Below are positions 15,829 to 23,934 of a stretch of DNA of 64,000 bases, piece after piece (the stretch's first letter is position 1; each line of letters begins with the position of its first letter). The position numbers and the translations under genes are program-made. Below the pieces are notes generated by a model. The model made no database searches. It was not told where the DNA came from and saw only the letters and a list, made by a program, of their open reading frames with translations. Source of the DNA: Derxia gummosa DSM 723 (GTDB taxonomy: Bacteria > Pseudomonadota > Gammaproteobacteria > Burkholderiales > Burkholderiaceae_E); contig NZ_AXWS01000013.1 of the NCBI RefSeq assembly GCF_000482785.1, forward strand, positions 141,708 to 205,707. Reading direction: 5' to 3'.

Positions 15829-18800
15829 ATGAATCTCTCCCGCTTCTTCATCGACCGGCCGATCTTCGCCGGCGTGCTCTCGCTGCTGATGCTGCTGTCG
15901 GGCCTCATCGCGATCGGCGTGCTGCCGGTGTCGGAATATCCCGAGGTCGTCCCGCCGTCGGTCGTGGTGCGCGCGCAATACCCGGGCGCCAACCCCAAGG
16001 TGATTGCCGAGACCGTGGCCACGCCGCTCGAAGAGTCGATCAACGGCGTCGAGGGCATGCTCTACATGGGCAGCCAGGCGACCACCGACGGCCTCATGAC
16101 GCTCACCGTCACCTTCAAGCTCGGCACCGATCCCGACAAGGCCCAGCAGCTGGTGCAGAACCGCGTCAACCAGGCCGAGCCGCGTCTGCCCGAGGAGGTG
16201 CGCCGGCTCGGCATCACCACCATCAAGAGCGCGCCCGACCTGACGATGGTCGTCCACCTGCTGTCGCCCGACGGCCGCTACGACATGACCTATCTGCGCA
16301 ACTACGCGGTGCTCAACGTCAAGGACCGGCTCGCGCGCATCGACGGCGTGGGTCAGGTGCAGCTGTTCGGCTCGGGCGACTACTCGATGCGCGTCTGGCT
16401 CGATCCGCAGAAGGTCGCGGCGCGCGGTCTGTCGGCCGGCGACGTGGTGGCCGCGATCCGCGAGCAGAACGTGCAGGCGGCGGCCGGCGTGGTCGGCGCC
16501 TCGCCGGGGCTGCCGGGCGTCGAGCTGCAACTGTCGGTCAACGCGCAAGGCCGGCTGCGTAACGAGGAGGAGTTCGGCGACATCATCGTGCGCACCGGCG
16601 CCAACGGCGAGATCACGCGCCTGCGCGACCTCGGCCGCATCGAATTGGGCGCGGCCGACTATGCGCTGCGCTCGCTGCTCGACAACAAGTCGGCTGTGGC
16701 CATCCCGATCTTCCAGGCGCCCGGCTCGAACGCGATCAGCATCTCCGACAACGTGCGCGCGACGATGGCCGAATTGCGCAAGACGATGCCCGAAGGCATC
16801 GACTACTCGATCGTCTATGACCCGACGCAGTTCGTGCGCGCGTCGATCAAGTCGGTCGTGCACACGCTGCTCGAAGCGGTCGCGCTCGTAGTGCTGGTGG
16901 TCATCCTGTTCCTGCAAACCTGGCGCGCGTCGGTGATTCCGCTGCTCGCGGTGCCGGTGTCGGTCGTGGGCACCTTCGCGGTAATGCTGCTCGGCGGCTT
17001 CTCGATCAACGCGCTGAGCCTGTTCGGCCTGGTGCTGGCGATCGGCATCGTGGTCGATGATGCGATCGTCGTGGTCGAGAACGTCGAGCGCGGCATCGAG
17101 GATGGTCTGTCGCCGCGCGACGCGACCTATCGCGCGATGAAGGAAGTGTCGGGGCCGATCGTGGCGATCGCGCTCGTGCTCGTGGCGGTGTTCGTGCCGC
17201 TCGCCTTCATCAGCGGGCTGACGGGCCAGTTCTACCGTCAGTTCGCACTGACGATCGCGATCTCGACCGTCATCTCGGCCGTCAACTCGCTCACGCTGTC
17301 GCCCGCGCTGGCTGCCTTGCTGCTGCGCGGCCACGACGCGCCGAAGGACGCGCTGACCCGCGCGATGGATCGCGTGCTCGGCGGCTTCTTCGCGCGCTTC
17401 AACCGGGCCTTCGGGCGCGGCGCGGCGGGCTACGGTCGGGGCGTGCGCGGCGCGATCGGCCGCAAGGGCGCGATGCTCGCGGGCTATGCGCTGCTGGTGG
17501 CGGTGACGGCCGGGCTGTTCCAGGCCGTGCCGGGCGGCTTCGTGCCGGCGCAGGACAAGCAGTACCTCATCGGCTTCGCGCAACTGCCCGACGGCGCGAC
17601 GCTCGACCGCACCGAGTCCGTCATCCGCCGCATGAGCGAGATCACCCTCGCCCAGCCCGGCGTCGAGCACGCGATCGCCTTTCCGGGCCTGTCGATCAAC
17701 GGCTTCACCAACAGCTCCAACTCCGGGATCGTGTTCGCGAGCCTGACCGACTTCGACCAGCGCAAGGACAAGTCGCTGTCGGGCGCCGCGATCGCGCAGC
17801 AGCTCAACCAGAAGTACGCCGCCATCGACGATGCCTTCATCGTCATGTTCCCGCCGCCGCCGGTGCAGGGCCTCGGCACGACGGGCGGCTTCAAGCTGCA
17901 ACTGGAGGATCGCGCCTCGCTCGGCTACGAGGCGATGGACGCGGCGCTCAAGGCCTTCATGGGCCGCGCGATGCAGACGCCCGAACTCGCGGGGCTGTTT
18001 TCGAGCTACCAGATCAACGTACCGCAGCTGTTCGCCGATCTCGACCGCGCGAAGGCGCGCCAGCTCGGCGTGGCGGTGACGGATGTGTTCGAGACGCTCC
18101 AGGTCTATCTCGGCAGCCTGTACGTCAACGACTTCAACCGCTTCGGCCGGACCTACAGCGTGCGCGTGCAGGCCGACGCCGCCTACCGCGCCCGCGCCGA
18201 GGACATCGGCCAGCTGCGCGTGCGTTCCAGCTCGGGCCAGATGGTGCCGCTGTCGGCGCTGCTGAACGTGCGGCCGGCCGCCGGCCCCGAGCGAGCCATG
18301 CGCTACAACGGCTTCCTGAGCGCCGACATCAGCGGCGGGCCGGCGCCGGGCTATTCGTCGGGCCAGGCGCGCACGGCGGTCGAGCGCATCGCGGCCGAGA
18401 CGCTGCCGCCCGGCATCGGCTACGAATGGACCGAGCTGACCTATCAGGAAATCCTCGCCGGCAACTCGGGGCTGTGGGTGTTCCCGCTCGCGGTGCTGCT
18501 CGTCTTCCTCGTGCTCGCGGCGCAGTACGAAAGCCTCACGCTGCCGCTGTCGGTCATCCTCATCGTGCCGATGGGCCTGCTCGCCGCGATGACGGGCGTC
18601 TGGCTCTCGCACGGCGACAACAACGTGTTCACGCAGATCGGGCTGATCGTGCTCGTCGGCCTGAGCGCGAAGAACGCCATCCTCATCGTCGAGTTCGCGC
18701 GCGAGCTGGAGTTCGAGGGCCGCACGCCGGTGCAGGCCGCGATCGAGGCAAGCCGGCTGCGGCTGCGGCCCATCCTCATGACCTCGACCGCGTTCGTCAT

Positions 18801-19065
18801 GGGCGTGCTGCCGCTGGTGCTCGCGAGCGGCGCCGGCGCCGAGATGCGCAGCGCGATGGGCGTCGCGGTGTTCGGGGGAATGATCGGCGTGACCGCCTTC
18901 GGCCTCTTCCTCACGCCGGTGTTCTACGTGCTGCTGCGCCGCCTCGCGGGCAACCGGCCGCTCAGCCGTCACGGCGGCCAGCACGCGCCGGTGGTTGCCG
19001 CCGACGGCGCGGGCGGTGCCGCCGCCCTGCCCCATCCCGCCGCGCCGCGCGGCACGCATGAATGA
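15829..19065 (+). CDS. RND efflux pump permease (MexF/BpeF type, HAE1)
   Basis: A 1078-residue proton-driven drug exporter of the inner membrane. It starts MNLSRFFIDRPIFAGVLSLL and has the usual 12 membrane helices with two large periplasmic loops. Family marks include SEYPEVVPPSVVVRAQYPGA, YDMTYLRNYAVLNVKDRLA and the proton-relay pair in GIVVDDAIVVVENVERGIE (D410, D411). The N-terminal half matches what I recall of Pseudomonas MexF and Burkholderia BpeF, which export chloramphenicol, quinolones and trimethoprim. It follows the adaptor after 14 bases. A GCCCGAAG ribosome site is weak. The real substrates are not shown by sequence. Confidence 0.96.
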   Translation: MNLSRFFIDRPIFAGVLSLLMLLSGLIAIGVLPVSEYPEVVPPSVVVRAQYPGANPKVIAETVATPLEESINGVEGMLYMGSQATTDGLMTLTVTFKLGTDPDKAQQLVQNRVNQAEPRLPEEVRRLGITTIKSAPDLTMVVHLLSPDGRYDMTYLRNYAVLNVKDRLARIDGVGQVQLFGSGDYSMRVWLDPQKVAARGLSAGDVVAAIREQNVQAAAGVVGASPGLPGVELQLSVNAQGRLRNEEEFGDIIVRTGANGEITRLRDLGRIELGAADYALRSLLDNKSAVAIPIFQAPGSNAISISDNVRATMAELRKTMPEGIDYSIVYDPTQFVRASIKSVVHTLLEAVALVVLVVILFLQTWRASVIPLLAVPVSVVGTFAVMLLGGFSINALSLFGLVLAIGIVVDDAIVVVENVERGIEDGLSPRDATYRAMKEVSGPIVAIALVLVAVFVPLAFISGLTGQFYRQFALTIAISTVISAVNSLTLSPALAALLLRGHDAPKDALTRAMDRVLGGFFARFNRAFGRGAAGYGRGVRGAIGRKGAMLAGYALLVAVTAGLFQAVPGGFVPAQDKQYLIGFAQLPDGATLDRTESVIRRMSEITLAQPGVEHAIAFPGLSINGFTNSSNSGIVFASLTDFDQRKDKSLSGAAIAQQLNQKYAAIDDAFIVMFPPPPVQGLGTTGGFKLQLEDRASLGYEAMDAALKAFMGRAMQTPELAGLFSSYQINVPQLFADLDRAKARQLGVAVTDVFETLQVYLGSLYVNDFNRFGRTYSVRVQADAAYRARAEDIGQLRVRSSSGQMVPLSALLNVRPAAGPERAMRYNGFLSADISGGPAPGYSSGQARTAVERIAAETLPPGIGYEWTELTYQEILAGNSGLWVFPLAVLLVFLVLAAQYESLTLPLSVILIVPMGLLAAMTGVWLSHGDNNVFTQIGLIVLVGLSAKNAILIVEFARELEFEGRTPVQAAIEASRLRLRPILMTSTAFVMGVLPLVLASGAGAEMRSAMGVAVFGGMIGVTAFGLFLTPVFYVLLRRLAGNRPLSRHGGQHAPVVAADGAGGAAALPHPAAPRGTHE

Positions 19066-19081
19066 ACGATCGGGGGATCAC

Positions 19082-20578
19082 ATGAACCAGAACAACAAGC
19101 GCCTGCCCGGCGCGATCACCCGGGCGCGAGGCATTGCAAGCGCTGTCGGCAACGCCGGCAGCCGCGCGACCGGCGCGCGCCGTCCGGCCGGCCTCGCGCT
19201 GGCCGTCCTCTCCGCCGCGCTGCTCGCCGCCTGCGCCACGCCGGTGCCGGTCGATCCGGCCGCGCTGCCGGCCGTGCCCGCCGCCTTCCGCGAAACCGGC
19301 CCGCAACGCGCCGGCACGGCGCCCGCCGAGGCCGACGCGCGCGGCGACTGGTGGACCGCCTTCAACGACCCGACGCTCGACGAGCTCGTCGATCGCGCCC
19401 TCGCCGGCAATGCGAGCCTCGCGCGCGCCGCCGCCAATCTCGCCCGCGCCCATGCGCTGCTCGGCGCGACGCGCGCCAACGAACTGCCGCAGGTGGACGT
19501 GGGCGCCGGCGCGAGCCGGGGCATCACCACGCTGCGGCCCGGCGTGGCCGCAAGCGCTTTCAGCCTCGGCGCGAGCCTGAGCTATGAAGTGGACCTGTTC
19601 GGCCGCCTGCGCGCCGCGACCGACGCCGCCGCGCTCGACGCCGAGGCCAGCACCGCGCTGCTGCGCGACGCGCGCCTGCTGGTCGAGGCCGAGGTAGCGA
19701 CCACCTATCTCGCATTGCGCGCCACCGACGACGAGCGCCGCCTGGTGCGCGACACGCTCGCCAGCTACCGCGACACCCTGCGCTTCACCGAGCGCCGCAA
19801 CGCCGCCGGCGACGTGGGCGAGCTGGACGTGGTGCGCGTGCGCACCCAGGTGGCCGCGACCGAAGCCGAGGCGCTCGCGCTCGACGCCCGCCGCGCCACG
19901 CTGGAACACGCGCTCGCCGCGCTGCTCGGCGAGGCGCCGGCCACGTTCACGCTCGCGCCCGCCGACTGGACCTCGGCCCTGCCCGCGATCCCGGCCGGCG
20001 TGCCGAGCACCGTGCTCGCGCGCCGGCCCGACGTGACGGCCGCCCAGCGCAGCCTCGCCGCCGCCCAGTTGCGCGCCGGCATCGCGCGCACCGCGTGGCT
20101 GCCGTCGCTGTCGCTCACCGCGAGCGGCGGCCAGGCCTCGCCCGAGCTGTCCGACCTGTTCACCTGGCCGGCGCGCGTGTGGGGCATCGGCGCCGGGCTG
20201 GTGCTGCCGGTGTTCGACGGCGGCCGGCGCGATGCGCTCGCGCGCGGCGCCCAGGCCGATCTGGACGGCGTGGTAGCCGACTACCGCGACCGCGTGCTCG
20301 TCGCCTTCCGCGACGTGGAGGACCAGCTCTCGACGCTGCGCCTGCTCGACGAACAGGCCGAGGCGCAGGCGCGCGCCGTGCAGTCCGCGAGCCGCGCGAC
20401 CGCGCTGTCGCAGACGCGCTACCGCAACGGCCTCGTCAGCCAGCTCGACCTGCTCGACGCCCAGCGCAGCGAATTCGCGGCGCGGCGCGGCGAGTTGCAG
20501 GTGAGGTCGGCGCAGTACCAGACGACGGTACGGCTGGTGCGCGCGCTCGGCGGCGGCTGGGACGGCGGGCGCGGCTGA
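19082..20578 (+). CDS. Outer-membrane efflux lipoprotein (OprN/NodT family)
   Basis: A 498-residue outer-membrane channel component. It has an unusually long basic N-terminus (MNQNNKRLPGAITRARGIAS) and then a lipoprotein signal with lipobox LLAAC near residue 55. Two OEP repeats form the trimeric tunnel (about 95-285 and 300-490; marks are DWWTAFNDPTLDELVDRAL, YEVDLFGRLR, RRPDVTAAQRSLAAAQ). GGGGGA precedes the ATG at 19082. It is the third gene of the pump operon. Two copies of the dispersed 14-mer lie in it (19135 and 19549), and a strong hairpin follows at 20598. Confidence 0.94.
   Translation: MNQNNKRLPGAITRARGIASAVGNAGSRATGARRPAGLALAVLSAALLAACATPVPVDPAALPAVPAAFRETGPQRAGTAPAEADARGDWWTAFNDPTLDELVDRALAGNASLARAAANLARAHALLGATRANELPQVDVGAGASRGITTLRPGVAASAFSLGASLSYEVDLFGRLRAATDAAALDAEASTALLRDARLLVEAEVATTYLALRATDDERRLVRDTLASYRDTLRFTERRNAAGDVGELDVVRVRTQVAATEAEALALDARRATLEHALAALLGEAPATFTLAPADWTSALPAIPAGVPSTVLARRPDVTAAQRSLAAAQLRAGIARTAWLPSLSLTASGGQASPELSDLFTWPARVWGIGAGLVLPVFDGGRRDALARGAQADLDGVVADYRDRVLVAFRDVEDQLSTLRLLDEQAEAQARAVQSASRATALSQTRYRNGLVSQLDLLDAQRSEFAARRGELQVRSAQYQTTVRLVRALGGGWDGGRG
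19135..19148. repeat. Dispersed 14-mer: TGCAAGCGCTGTCG
   Basis: In the N-terminal leader of the OprN-like gene (ATT GCA AGC GCT GTC). Three mismatches to the palindrome, one to the 43147 form. Confidence 0.45.
19549..19562. repeat. Dispersed 14-mer: CGCAAGCGCTTTCA
   Basis: In the OprN-like gene (GCA AGC GCT TTC), 414 bases after the previous copy and identical to 20630-20643. Confidence 0.5.
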
Positions 20579-20597
20579 GGCGCCCGAAGCGATCGGG

Positions 20598-20638
20598 GCG
20601 CTTGCGGCGGCCGACACCGCCGTCCGCGCCGCAAGCGC
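20598..20638. terminator. Bidirectional hairpin terminator between convergent genes
   Basis: GCGCTTGCGGCG (20598-20609) and CGCCGCAAGCGC (20627-20638) are perfect 12-base inverted arms with a 17-base loop. The hairpin lies between the pump operon end (20578) and the GFA gene end (20641). The right arm is part of the dispersed motif CGCAAGCGCTTTCA. Only a short T run follows on the plus strand. Confidence 0.6.
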
Positions 20639-20643
20639 TTTCA
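20630..20643. repeat. Dispersed 14-mer: CGCAAGCGCTTTCA
   Basis: Forms part of the right arm of the 20598-20638 hairpin, and its last three bases are the stop codon of the GFA gene on the minus strand. Confidence 0.5.
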
Positions 20644-21060
20644 GGCCGTCGCCGGCGGCACGCCACCCGCGTGCCGCGCCAGCCCGTCGTCCTCCACCGG
20701 CCACCAGTCGCAGGCCGAAGCCACATGCTGATGCAGCCCCGGCCGCGCCGCGACCGGCCCGTCGAGCAGCCCCGCGCGCAGGCGCACCACGCCCGGCAGG
20801 CCGTCGCGGTCGCTGAACACCGGCGAGCCGCAGACCGAGCAGAACCAGCGCCGCTTGCCCGGCGACGATTCATAGGCGCGCAGCAGCGCCTCGCCACGCT
20901 CGAAGCGCAACTGCTCGCGCCGCAGCGGCAGGTTGGTGGCAAGCGGCCCGCCCTGGGCACGCCGGCACTGGCTGCAATGGCAGACCTGGATCGGCGGCAG
21001 CTCGCCCCTCACGCCGAAGCGCACGCCGCCGCACAGGCAACCACCCGCATGCATCGTCAT
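20641..21060 (-). CDS. GFA family zinc protein (glutathione-dependent formaldehyde-activating type)
   Basis: A 139-residue protein of the Gfa/CENP-V fold. Zinc ligands are seen in GCLCGGVRF, CHCSQCRRAQGG and FCSVCGSPVF, the complete set for the two zinc sites. The family is named for Paracoccus Gfa, said to speed S-hydroxymethylglutathione formation, but most members have no proven reaction. The ATG at 21060 is chosen because GAGGAGGGA lies six bases before it. An upstream in-frame ATG at 21081 would overlap the TetR stop as ATGA. It forms an operon with the TetR gene upstream. Confidence 0.85.
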   Translation of the reverse strand: MTMHAGGCLCGGVRFGVRGELPPIQVCHCSQCRRAQGGPLATNLPLRREQLRFERGEALLRAYESSPGKRRWFCSVCGSPVFSDRDGLPGVVRLRAGLLDGPVAARPGLHQHVASACDWWPVEDDGLARHAGGVPPATA

Positions 21061-21077
21061 CGTCCGTCCCTCCTCGT

Positions 21078-21656
21078 TCATCGCGCGGCGCCGAGGCCGC
21101 GCAGCACCGTCGCGACAGATTCGAGCACGTCGTCGGCCAGTTCGCGGTCGGTCTTGAGCACGCCGCTGGAAATCGCCATCGCGCCCGTGAGCGCGGCCAC
21201 GATCGTCGTCGCGAGCGCCTCGCGCTGGGGCGTGTCGGGCAGGCCGGCGAGCACCGCGTCACGCAGCGTGACGAAGGACTCGGCATAGCTGCGGCTCACG
21301 GCCTCGCCCTGGCGGCCGATCTCGCAGGCCGAGGCGAGCAGCGGACAGGCGTCGGCGAGGTTGTCGCGCTTGGCCGGCGTGAGATAGCGCGCGAGCAGGT
21401 CTTCATGCGAGGCCGGCGCGCCGGCCTTGGGCCGGGCGAGCCGGTCGAAGCCGCGCCCGAAGCTGTCGGCGAGTGCGCAGGCCGCGAGCTCCTGCTTGTC
21501 GGCGAAATGCTTGTAGAGCGCGCCGTGCGTCAGCCCGGCGGCGGCGCAGATCTCGGCCACGCCCACGCCGTCGATGCCGCGCTCCTTGAACAGCCGCGCC
21601 GCCGCGTCCAGCAACGCCTGCCGGTTCTGCGCCGCCTGTTCCTTCGTGACCCTCAT
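21078..21656 (-). CDS. TetR-family transcriptional regulator
   Basis: A 192-residue repressor. The N-terminal helix-turn-helix is complete (QALLDAAARLFKERGIDGVG, VAEICAAAGLTHGALYKHFA), and the C-terminal ligand domain has ACPLLASACEIGRQ, seen in AcrR/NemR-like groups. The ATG at 21656 has GGAGGGC upstream. It is divergent from an MFS transporter, and the 92-base gap holds three copies of a 7-base half-site in alternating orientation. It probably represses both the transporter and its own gene with gfa. If NemR-like, its ligand could be an electrophile or aldehyde, which would suit the GFA neighbour. Confidence 0.92.
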   Translation of the reverse strand: MRVTKEQAAQNRQALLDAAARLFKERGIDGVGVAEICAAAGLTHGALYKHFADKQELAACALADSFGRGFDRLARPKAGAPASHEDLLARYLTPAKRDNLADACPLLASACEIGRQGEAVSRSYAESFVTLRDAVLAGLPDTPQREALATTIVAALTGAMAISSGVLKTDRELADDVLESVATVLRGLGAAR

Positions 21657-21690
21657 GGCCTGCCCTCCGGCAAAAGTCTTTGACGATGAG

Positions 21691-21721
21691 CGCAATCATA
21701 ATTTAGATTGCGACCGCAATC
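21691..21721. promoter_or_regulatory. TetR operator: three alternating half-sites
   Basis: CGCAATC (21691-21697), GATTGCG (21706-21712) and CGCAATC (21715-21721) form two overlapping inverted repeats. The inner pair is a perfect 16-bp palindrome, GATTGCGACCGCAATC. The A/T-rich ATAATTTA between the outer pair may be the -10 region of one or both divergent genes. The layout fits a TetR dimer, or two dimers, covering both promoters. Confidence 0.65.
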
Positions 21722-21748
21722 TTTCAACCGTCACCCGGAAGGACCGCC

Positions 21749-23026
21749 ATGCTCGCCCGCCCTCTCGCCGCCCGCCTCGGGCGTCACGGCATCCATTACG
21801 CGTGGATCGTCGCCGCCGTCACCTTCGTCGCGATGCTCGTGACCTCGGCCGCGCTCGGCCTGCCCGGCGCGCTGCTGCAACCGCTCGAACGCGAATTCGG
21901 CTGGAGCACCGACGCGCTGTCGTCGGTGTTCGCGGTGCGCTTCGCGCTGTTCGGGCTCATGGGGCCGTTCGCGGCGGTGTTCATGCTGCGTTTCGGGCTG
22001 AGGCGCGTGGTCGCCTTCGCGGCGGCGCTGATCGGCGTCGCGCTGCTCGCGGGCACGCACGCGGGCTCGCTCGGCCAGCTCTTTCTGGTGTGGGGGCTGA
22101 TGCTCGGCTTCGGCACCGGCATGACGGCGATGGTGCTGGGCGCGATGGTCGCCAACCGCTGGTTCACCGAGCGGCGCGGCCTCGTGATGGGCCTGCTCGC
22201 GGGCAGCAGCGCGACGGGCCAGCTCGTCTTCCTGCCGCTCGCGGCCTGGCTGGTCGAGCACGTCGGCTGGCGCACGGCGGTGCTGCCGGTGTGCGCGGCG
22301 GCGCTCGGCGTGTTCGCGCTCGTGCTGCTGCTGCTGCGCGACCATCCGGCCGACCTCGGCCTGCGCGCCTACGGCGAGCCGGCCGACGCGCCGCCCGCGC
22401 CGCTGCCCGCCGCCGACTTCCTCGCGCCGTTCCGCACGCTCGCGGCGGTGTCGCGCAACCGCACCTTCTGGATCCTCGCGCTCACCTTCTTCATCTGCGG
22501 GCTGAGCACCAATGGCCTCGTGCAGACGCATTTCATCTCGCTGTGCGGCGACTACGGCCTCGGCCCGGTGCCGGCGGCGTCGGTGCTGTCGATGATGGGC
22601 GTGTTCGATCTGGTGGGCACGACGCTGTCGGGCTGGCTGTCGGACCGCTTCGACAACCGCAAGCTGCTGGCCTGGTACTACGGCCTGCGCGGGCTGTCGC
22701 TGCTGTGGCTGCCGCATGCGGATTTCACGCTGCTCGGGCTGTCGGGCTTCGCGATGTTCTACGGCCTCGACTGGATCGCCACCGTGCCGCCGACGGTCAA
22801 GCTGTGCGCGGCCGAGTTCGGCAAGGAGCGCGCGGGCGTGGTGTTCGGCTGGGTGTTCGCGGCGCATCAGCTCGGCGCGGCCACCGCCGCCTACGGCGCG
22901 GGGCTGACGCGCGCGGTGCTGTTCAGCTACGGGCCGGCGCTGGTGGTGGCGGGCGCGGCCTGCCTGATCGCGGCGGGCGCGGTGATGCGCGTGCGGCTCG
23001 TGCCGCGTCTGGACGGCAAGGCCTGA
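21749..23026 (+). CDS. MFS transporter
   Basis: A 425-residue major facilitator with 12 predicted helices. It starts MLARPLAARLGRHGIHYAWI, with GGAAGGA before the ATG. The sequence FGTGMTAMVLGAMVANRWFT, followed by ERRGLVMGLLAGSSATGQLV, and the loop GWLSDRFDNRKLL between the halves are typical of the oxalate/formate antiporter or monocarboxylate-like MFS group. Substrate cannot be named. Control by the divergent TetR is likely from the shared operator. Confidence 0.9.
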   Translation: MLARPLAARLGRHGIHYAWIVAAVTFVAMLVTSAALGLPGALLQPLEREFGWSTDALSSVFAVRFALFGLMGPFAAVFMLRFGLRRVVAFAAALIGVALLAGTHAGSLGQLFLVWGLMLGFGTGMTAMVLGAMVANRWFTERRGLVMGLLAGSSATGQLVFLPLAAWLVEHVGWRTAVLPVCAAALGVFALVLLLLRDHPADLGLRAYGEPADAPPAPLPAADFLAPFRTLAAVSRNRTFWILALTFFICGLSTNGLVQTHFISLCGDYGLGPVPAASVLSMMGVFDLVGTTLSGWLSDRFDNRKLLAWYYGLRGLSLLWLPHADFTLLGLSGFAMFYGLDWIATVPPTVKLCAAEFGKERAGVVFGWVFAAHQLGAATAAYGAGLTRAVLFSYGPALVVAGAACLIAAGAVMRVRLVPRLDGKA

Positions 23027-23044
23027 AGCCGCCGGGGCCGCGCC

Positions 23045-23827
23045 TCACGCGTCGAAGAACTGCCCCGGCGCCGCATTGAAATGCCGGCGGAACATCGCGG
23101 CGAAGGCGCTCGGGCTGTCGTAGCCGAGCGCGAGCGCCACGTCGATGACCTTGGCGCCGGTCGCGAGCAGCTCCAGCCCGCGCAGCAGCCGCGCCTGCTG
23201 ACGCCACTGGCCGAAGGTCATGCCGGTTTCCCTGGCGAACAGGCGCTGGATCGTCTTGACGTCCACGTCGAGCCGGGTGGCCCAGTCGGCCAGGGTCGAG
23301 GCGTCGTCGGGCCGGCGCTGGAGCGCGTCGCAGATCTGCTGCAGGCGCGCATCGGCGGGCATGCGCAGATGCAGCGGCAGCACCGGCAGCGCGCGCAGCT
23401 CGTCGAGGATGAGCCGCATGAGCCGCCCGTCGCGCGAGGCCGGCGCATAGGGCTGGCTCACCTCCATCGCCGCGCGCACCAGTTCGCGCAGCAGCGGCGC
23501 GATGCCGACCGCCTGGGTGCGCGCCGGCAACCTGGGCGCCGCGTCCACGGCGACGAACAGGCTGCGCATGTGGACCTCGCCGATGCAGCGGATGGCATGC
23601 GTCATGCCTGCCTGCATCCAGATCGCGCGCGTCGGCGGCACGACCCAGCGCCCCGCCTCGGCCTCGACCACCATCACGCCGCGCACCGCGTGGATGAGCT
23701 GATGCCGCGAATGCGCATGCGGCGCGACGCACCAGCCGGCCGGGTAGTCGGTCTGGCGCGCGGCGACCGGCGACACGGCCGCCTCGATCTCCTGCAGCGA
23801 GGTCGCCAGGGCGGGCGGCGGGCTCAT
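23045..23827 (-). CDS. AraC-family regulator (NimR/YdeC-like)
   Basis: A 260-residue regulator with an N-terminal cupin (residues 25-110: PHAHSRHQLIHAVRGVMVVE, WVVPPTRAIWMQAGMTHAIR) and a C-terminal double helix-turn-helix (160-258: LADWATRLDVDVKTIQRLFA, LGYDSPSAFAAMFRRHF). This architecture matches E. coli NimR and similar regulators that control a neighbouring exporter. It is divergent from the Fsr-like gene (108-base gap) and convergent with the MFS gene (18-base gap), so Fsr is the likelier target. Confidence 0.92.
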   Translation of the reverse strand: MSPPPALATSLQEIEAAVSPVAARQTDYPAGWCVAPHAHSRHQLIHAVRGVMVVEAEAGRWVVPPTRAIWMQAGMTHAIRCIGEVHMRSLFVAVDAAPRLPARTQAVGIAPLLRELVRAAMEVSQPYAPASRDGRLMRLILDELRALPVLPLHLRMPADARLQQICDALQRRPDDASTLADWATRLDVDVKTIQRLFARETGMTFGQWRQQARLLRGLELLATGAKVIDVALALGYDSPSAFAAMFRRHFNAAPGQFFDA

Positions 23828-23934
23828 GGCGCGGATGTCCTTTTCGCGATGGTTGATGGTCGATTGGCGCGAGACAGCCTGCGCCTGCCGCCTTCATGCT
23901 CGCACGTCCCTGTCGTCACCTCGCGAGCTTTCCC

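Noticed and set aside
15211..19059. Very long open frame on the minus strand opposite the RND pump genes, and similar ones opposite hsdR, kdpD and others
   Set aside because: They mirror real genes in high-G+C DNA, have Arg/His/Ala-rich composition without domains, and disappear as coding when codon position G+C is considered.
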